Assembly: GCF_016031615.1 (NCBI RefSeq)
Contig: NZ_JACYXC010000001.1
Location: 1,798,001 to 1,862,000, forward strand
Direction of reading: 5' to 3'
Origin: Streptomyces pactum
GTDB taxonomy: Bacteria > Actinomycetota > Actinomycetes > Streptomycetales > Streptomycetaceae
Length of the DNA stretch: 64,000 nt
In this document: one piece after another, positions 59,631 through 64,000 of the stretch
How positions within the stretch are numbered: position 1 is the stretch's first letter
How the letters are laid out: each line of letters starts with the position of its first letter
Made by a program: the position numbers and the translations under genes
The notes under the pieces: model-generated
The model's database searches: none
What the model was told of the DNA's origin: nothing
Seen by the model: only the letters and a program-made list of their open reading frames with translations

Positions 59631-59720
59631 GCCCGCATCCCCGCACGCGCGGGGAGCACATGCCCTCGTTCCACACGTGCTCAAGAACCCAGGGACCATC
59701 CCCGCACGCGCGGGGAGCAC
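59631..59720 (-). CRISPR. Minimal type I-E CRISPR array, two repeats and one spacer
   Basis: An intact 29-base repeat at 59692-59720 and a second at 59631-59659 with four substitutions confined to one end flank a 32-base spacer (59660-59691). The repeat core CCCCGCACGCGCGGGGAGCAC and the 29/32 geometry are those of type I-E. Read on the minus strand (canonical GTGCTCCCCGCG start), the degenerate repeat is the leader-distal one, as is normal. No cas gene is in the window. Confidence 0.75.
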
Positions 59721-59916
59721 AGGTCGCGACCTGCGACTTTACCCGGCTCGTCCCCCCGTTTTCAGCACTTCCGCCGACTCCGGCAAACGCACCTTACGAA
59801 ATGAACCCGGCACGTCAGGCACGTCGGCGGCCGAGAGTTCGGGACCGCCCAGCCACCCACACGACCGGCCCTCGCAGCACCGCCGCCCCGGGCGCCGGTC
59901 CTCCCCAGCGGAGCGT

Positions 59917-60456
59917 TCAGCGTCTCCGGTCGCGCACGGCTGCGGCGACCGTGAGGACCGTGCCGACGACGAACGGGGCCATCATCGCGCCGAACACCCA
60001 GCCGGGCACGTGCGGATCGGACGTGGAGCGCCACAGGATGCCGCAGCCCAGCAGCAGCGAAACGCCGATGAGGGCGTTGAAGAGCAGCAGCACCCGGGCG
60101 ATCCGGTGCGCCGAGGCGCGGTCGCGGGGCCGGTTGACGAGGGACGCGGAGGCACCGGTGGCGAACGGCCGCGGGTCCGCCTCCGAGAGTTCGTCGCGTG
60201 GCGTCACCCGCAGGGTCAGTTCGGCGGAGCCGGCCATCAGCGCGGTCACCCCCGCGTAGACGAAGACCAGGACGAAGGCGCTGCCGATCGACCGGTCCGT
60301 CCAGGCGTCCACGCCGTCGACGCCGATGTGCTGGGGTATCCGGTCCGGCAGGTCGCCGTAACGCAACCCGCCCCAGACGCCCATGGTGAGCAGGATGACG
60401 GCACTGGGCATCAGCCACAGCCGGACGGATGAGGAGAAGACCATGGCACCGATCAT
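59917..60456 (-). CDS. DUF1648-type membrane protein
   Basis: A 179-residue protein. The N-terminal part (RYGDLPDRIPQHIGVDGVDAWTDR) is the DUF1648 signature found in SdpI-like and regulator-associated membrane proteins. Four membrane segments are visible (about 11-28, 58-80, 120-140, 152-175) with a soluble loop in the middle. Function unknown. The start is uncertain between ATG 60456 and ATG 60444; neither has a strong ribosome site. Confidence 0.8.
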   Translation of the reverse strand: MIGAMVFSSSVRLWLMPSAVILLTMGVWGGLRYGDLPDRIPQHIGVDGVDAWTDRSIGSAFVLVFVYAGVTALMAGSAELTLRVTPRDELSEADPRPFATGASASLVNRPRDRASAHRIARVLLLFNALIGVSLLLGCGILWRSTSDPHVPGWVFGAMMAPFVVGTVLTVAAAVRDRRR

Positions 60457-60884
60457 CCGATGCCGAGGCGGGGGCGGAAAAGCAGGTCATCGGCCGTCAC
60501 GCCGGGAACGGCCACCGTGTGCGGCGCGGGCCGCGCGCGTCGGGTGGGCCGTCACGGCGGTGAGCCACCGACCGACCAGGCAACCACCACGGCGGTGAGC
60601 CACCGGCCGACCCGGGAACCGCCGGCGCGGTGAGCCGCCGGCCGTCCCGCCGGCCACCGGCGCGGCGGGCCGAACGCCAACGGCACGGCCGGAGACGGCA
60701 CCGGACACCCCCGCGATGGCGTGACGCGGCGCACAGTCGCCAACGGTCCGGCCCGGTTCCGGCCGTTCGGGGGGCGGCGGCATGATGGTGCCCTGCCCGG
60801 CACTCGGACTTCCGAGGCCGGAGCCCATTTCCTGCGGTGCGCCGGCGTTCCGGCGTGCGCAGCTGTACCCCGGGAGACCCCATC
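60457..60884. other. Divergent intergenic region with short repeats
   Basis: Contains three copies of cggcggtgagccaccg(a/g)ccgac (60560, 60590 and, diverged, 60625). No gene is supported. The ribosome site gggag for the next gene is at 60871-60875. Confidence 0.4.
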
Positions 60885-63107
60885 GTGGCCGGAGAGCACC
60901 ACGCCGTAGCCGTCGTCGGATCAGGCCCCCGAGGCACCAGCGTGCTGGAGCGGTTGTGCGCTTCGGCCCCCGAGCTGGCGCCCGGCGCACGACTGACCGT
61001 GCACATGATCGACCCCGCGCCGCCCGGCGCGGGCCGGGTGTGGCGGACCGCCCAGCCGCCCGAGTTGCTGATGAACACCGTCGCCTCCCAGGTGACGCTC
61101 TTCACCGACGAGAGTGTGACCTGTGCGGGCCCGGTACGCCCGGGGCCGAGCCTGTACGAGTGGGCGGTGGCCCGGGGTGAGCCGCTGGGCCCGGACGACT
61201 ACCCGCCCCGCGCGCTGTACGGCCGCTATCTGGAGTGGTTCTTCGACCAGGTGGTACGCGGCGCCCCGGACGGGGTGACGGTCCGGGTTCACCGGGCGCG
61301 GGCGGTCCGGCTGACCGAGGCCGCCGACGGGACCCAGCAGCTCGCGCTGGACGACGGGCGGCGGTTGGCCGGGCTGACCGCGGTGGTGCTCGCCCAGGGT
61401 CATCTGCCGGTGCGGCCGGACCCGGAGGAGGAACGGTTCGCCTCGTACGCGGACCGGTACGGCCTGCGCTACCACCGGCCGGTCAACCCGGCGGACCTGG
61501 ACCTGTCGGACATCGCGCCGGGCGAGCCGGTGCTGCTGCGCGGACTCGGCCTCAACTTCTTCGACCACCTGGCGCTGCTGACCGCCGGCCGGGGCGGGGT
61601 GTTCGCCCCCGACGGGCGCGGCGGTCTGGTGTACCGGCCGTCCGGGCGCGAACCCCGGGTCTACGCCGGATCGCGGCGCGGGGTGCCGTACCACTCGCGG
61701 GGTGACAACGCGAAGGGGGCGTACGGGCGTCACGCGCCGCTGCTGCTGACGCCCGAGGTGATCGAGCTGTTCCGCAAGCGCGTGGAGGCCGGGGACCCGC
61801 CGGACTTCCTGACCGAGGTGTGGCCGCTGATCGCCAAGGAGGCCGAGACGGTCTACTACGAGGCGCTGCTGGCCCACCGGGCGCAGCGCCCGCCGGCGGC
61901 CGGGCCGGCCACCGACCCGGACCCGTCGGCCACCGGTCCGCGACGGACGGCCGACGCCCCGCACCGGCCCGGCACCGTCCCGCACCCGCAGGCCGCCGCC
62001 CCGCACCCGACGGCCGCGGACCCGCACCGGCCCACCGCCGACCCGGGCCGGCCGGTCGGCGGCCCGCCCGCCGGGCCCCCCGGGCCCGCCGGCGACGGAT
62101 TCCGGCCACGGTTCCTCGCCGCCGCGCACCACAGTCCGGAGGAGGCGGCGGTGCTGGACGCCTTCCGGATTCCGGCCGCGGAACGGTGGTGCTGGGAGAC
62201 GGCGGCCCGTCCCTACCGCGGACGCGAGTTCGCCGGGCGGGCGGATTTCCGTCACTGGCTGTTGTCGTACCTGCGGCAGGACGTCGCCCACGCCCGGCAG
62301 GGCAATGTCGCCGGGCCGGTGAAGGCCGCGCTGGACGTACTCCGCGACCTCCGCAACGAGCTGCGGCAGATCGTGGACCACGGAGGGCTGCCGGGCGCCT
62401 CCCGCCGCGCCCATCTGGACCGCTGGTACACCCCGCTCAACGCCTTCCTGTCCATCGGCCCGCCGCGCCGCCGGACCGAGGAGCTGGTGGCGCTGATCGA
62501 GGCGGGGGTGGTGGAGGTGCTGGGCCCCGGCCTGGTGGTGGAACCGGGAGCCCCCGAGCCCGGGATCCCGGAGCCGGTGAGCGGCCCGCCCGGGACGGAG
62601 CCCGGCACCCCCGAACCCGGCACCCCGGAGGCAGCGCCCCGCGCCCCGGGGACGGCGCCCGGGACCCCAAACCGGCCGGGCCCGGGATTCCTCGCCCGTT
62701 CCACGACCGTGCCCGGCCCGGCCGTACGGGTCTCCACCCTGATCGAGGCACGGCTTCCGGAGCCGGACCTGCGGCGCACCGCCGACCCGCTCCTGGCGGA
62801 CCTGCTGCGTACCGGCGGGTGCCGACCGCACCGGGTGGACGGTTACCGCACCGGCGGGCTGGACGTCACCCCGGCGCCGTACCGGCTGATCGACGCGGCG
62901 GGCCGCCCGCATCCGCGCCGGTTCGCCGTCGGCGTGCCCACCGAAGGGGTGCACTGGGTGACGGCGGCCGGGGCCCGGCCCGGAGTGAACTCGGTGACGC
63001 TCTGCGACACCGACGCGGTGGCGCGCGCAGCACTCCGGACACCCGCCGGAGGGGCATCCGGACACTGTTGGCAGGAGCATGCCTTCACCGGTACCGCGCA
63101 CGCGTGA
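60885..63107 (+). CDS. FAD/NAD(P)-binding protein (NAD_binding_9 type)
   Basis: A 740-residue flavoprotein-like protein. The dinucleotide fold starts AVAVVGSGPRGTSVLERL (about 8-25). PPELLMNTVASQVTLFTD and LNFFDHLALLTAGRGG are typical of the large actinobacterial FAD-NAD(P)-binding family, whose reactions are unknown. Two Pro-rich inserts (about 345-410 and 565-615) interrupt the conserved blocks. GTG 60885 places the glycine motif close to the N-terminus and has gggag upstream. It is a single gene. Confidence 0.85.
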   Translation: MAGEHHAVAVVGSGPRGTSVLERLCASAPELAPGARLTVHMIDPAPPGAGRVWRTAQPPELLMNTVASQVTLFTDESVTCAGPVRPGPSLYEWAVARGEPLGPDDYPPRALYGRYLEWFFDQVVRGAPDGVTVRVHRARAVRLTEAADGTQQLALDDGRRLAGLTAVVLAQGHLPVRPDPEEERFASYADRYGLRYHRPVNPADLDLSDIAPGEPVLLRGLGLNFFDHLALLTAGRGGVFAPDGRGGLVYRPSGREPRVYAGSRRGVPYHSRGDNAKGAYGRHAPLLLTPEVIELFRKRVEAGDPPDFLTEVWPLIAKEAETVYYEALLAHRAQRPPAAGPATDPDPSATGPRRTADAPHRPGTVPHPQAAAPHPTAADPHRPTADPGRPVGGPPAGPPGPAGDGFRPRFLAAAHHSPEEAAVLDAFRIPAAERWCWETAARPYRGREFAGRADFRHWLLSYLRQDVAHARQGNVAGPVKAALDVLRDLRNELRQIVDHGGLPGASRRAHLDRWYTPLNAFLSIGPPRRRTEELVALIEAGVVEVLGPGLVVEPGAPEPGIPEPVSGPPGTEPGTPEPGTPEAAPRAPGTAPGTPNRPGPGFLARSTTVPGPAVRVSTLIEARLPEPDLRRTADPLLADLLRTGGCRPHRVDGYRTGGLDVTPAPYRLIDAAGRPHPRRFAVGVPTEGVHWVTAAGARPGVNSVTLCDTDAVARAALRTPAGGASGHCWQEHAFTGTAHA

Positions 63108-63169
63108 GAGTGGCCTTCAGGGGCCGTTGGCAAGGCCGTCCGCTTCTTAAGAATGGCATAAACTTGAAC

Positions 63170-63201
63170 TTGCAACAAAAGCTCAGGCGAACCTAACCTG
63201 G
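63170..63201 (+). promoter_or_regulatory. Promoter with probable iron box (DmdR/IdeR type)
   Basis: TTGCAA (63170-63175) and TAACCT (63194-63199), 18 bases apart, form a plausible -35/-10 pair. Overlapping the -10, the minus strand of 63183-63201 reads CCAGGTTAGGTTCGCCTGA, matching 14 of 19 positions of the Streptomyces iron-box consensus as I recall it (TTAGGTTAGGCTCACCTAA). A 10-base palindrome TTCTTAAGAA lies upstream at 63144-63153. Confidence 0.55.
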
Positions 63202-63250
63202 CGCTCTCGTCGTTTCTCGTCCCCGAAACCGAAACGAGGGTTCCGTCCCC

Positions 63251-63739
63251 ATGCCATCCCCCAACTCCAGCACCCTTGAGGCGCGCCTGGACACGTTCCG
63301 GCCCTACGTCGTCTCCCTGTTCCGCATCGTGGTGGGCCTGCTGTTCTTCTGCCACGGGGCGTCGTCCCTGTTCGGCTGGTTCGGCGGCCTGATGGGCACC
63401 GGCACCACCGTGGACACCGGCTCCTGGCCCGGCTGGTACGCCGCGGTGATCCAGCTGATCGGCGGCGGCCTGGTGCTCCTGGGCGTGGGCACCCGCAGTG
63501 CCGCGTTCATCTGCTCCGGCTCGATGGCCTACGCGTACTTCGTCGAGCACCAGCCGGAGAAGCTGTGGCCCATCCAGAACGGCGGCGAGGCGTCCGCGAT
63601 GTTCTGCTGGGCGTTCCTGCTGCTGGTCTTCACCGGCCCCGGCCCCTGGGCCCTGGACCGGTTCTTCGGGGCGCGCGCCGACGCCGCCGGCGTCACTTCC
63701 CCGGCGCGCACGCCCGTCGGCCGGACCACCTCGGTCTGA
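63251..63739 (+). CDS. DoxX family membrane protein
   Basis: A 162-residue DoxX protein with four membrane segments (about 18-40, 58-80, 85-105, 112-132). Family features: SLFRIVVGLLFFCHGASSLFGWFGG, then YAAVIQLIGGGLVLLGVGTR and GEASAMFCWAFLLLVF. Relatives form redox complexes with superoxide dismutase or thiosulfate oxidoreductase partners; the physiological role here is unknown. An iron box overlaps its promoter. A hairpin terminator lies 145 bases downstream. Confidence 0.9.
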   Translation: MPSPNSSTLEARLDTFRPYVVSLFRIVVGLLFFCHGASSLFGWFGGLMGTGTTVDTGSWPGWYAAVIQLIGGGLVLLGVGTRSAAFICSGSMAYAYFVEHQPEKLWPIQNGGEASAMFCWAFLLLVFTGPGPWALDRFFGARADAAGVTSPARTPVGRTTSV

Positions 63740-63884
63740 CCCGCACGGCCGGGCGTCCGGCAGCCGCCGGCCCGCCGGGCCAGCCGCCCGAGACCCGGGC
63801 AGCGGCACCGGAGAGCCGGGCAGCCGTACCGGAGGACCGGTGCGGCGCCCGCCGCGGGCGGCCCCGGGCCGCACGACCGGACAC

Positions 63885-63920
63885 CGCGTCATGCGGGGCC
63901 TCAGCGCCCCGCATGACGCG
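63885..63920. terminator. Perfect 15-bp terminator hairpin
   Basis: CGCGTCATGCGGGGC (63885-63899) and GCCCCGCATGACGCG (63906-63920) are exact complements around the loop CTCAGC, followed by TTT. It probably ends the doxX transcript and may serve a convergent gene beyond the window. Confidence 0.8.
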
Positions 63921-64000
63921 TTTCCGGGCTCGGGGGCGCGAATGTGACGTGAATGGAACTGCGCCCGCGCCCCCTGATCGATATCCTCGACATACACAGG

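Noticed and set aside
58894..59720. A defence island formed by the HNH nuclease and the CRISPR remnant
   Set aside because: The nuclease has a clear signal peptide and is exported. No cas, helicase or other defence gene is present, so the proximity is probably coincidental.

Overview
The window is high-GC actinobacterial DNA, almost certainly from a Streptomyces or close relative. The evidence is the extreme third-position GC, frequent GTG/TTG starts and 1-4 nt start/stop overlaps, an actinobacterial RNase P RNA, an amf/ram (SapB) class III lanthipeptide locus, the DUF6230/DUF6114 pair, and rare TTA codons of the bldA-controlled kind. No prophage, insertion sequence, tRNA or rRNA was recognised.

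Layout. 0-11 kb is housekeeping: rnpB, an RNB-domain protein whose catalytic aspartates look eroded, YaaA, a PAS/GAF/SpoIIE phosphatase, KDPG aldolase behind a palindromic operator, and a coupled three-gene operon (Nif3 family, zinc ribbon protein, RNase H/phosphatase fusion). 11-23 kb holds mixed small genes: a frameshifted TTA-containing gene of unknown function, a 56-residue protein closed by a perfect 20-bp hairpin, an SDR, a methyltransferase, an Amidase_3, a membrane protein, a PadR module with candidate operators, and an XRE-cupin regulator. 23-28 kb is a glycosyltransferase / methyltransferase / alpha-alpha-toroid operon divergent from a KstR-like TetR regulator, with a perfect KstR-type operator in front of each transcription unit.

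28.5-37.5 kb is the amf (SapB-type) locus: amfR (plus strand, in-frame TTA codon) converging on amfT-amfS-amfB-amfA (minus strand). amfS encodes a 40-residue precursor with two Ser-x2-Ser-x3-Cys labionin motifs, and a strong hairpin separates it from the transporter genes. amfT and amfR each carry a single-base frame change in a GC-rich linker. 37.8-44.8 kb is a cobalamin riboswitch followed by five translationally coupled genes: a surface-anchored alpha/alpha-toroid protein, a second surface protein with a possible DUF4430-like domain, and an ECF transporter (T, fused A-A', S). The first two look like a split bacterial counterpart of transcobalamin/intrinsic factor feeding the transporter. 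This is the strongest candidate for an under-described system here.

45-64 kb holds cell-envelope and accessory genes: a secreted transglycosylase-like protein, the DUF6230/DUF6114/secreted trio, a Cu-Zn SOD-like protein, a GT/PAP2 membrane fusion, an ABM monooxygenase, an MT0933-type antitoxin-like protein, a GNAT enzyme, an MFS pump fused to a winged-helix domain, a HAD phosphatase, a secreted HNH nuclease, a one-spacer type I-E CRISPR remnant, a DUF1648 protein, an FAD/NAD(P)-binding protein, and a DoxX protein behind a probable iron box.

Intergenic DNA is unusually rich in decayed GC-rich tandem repeats, and similar filler extends several protein tails and linkers. Three genes change frame in such segments, all in the sense of one missing base, which suggests homopolymer consensus errors rather than real pseudogenes.
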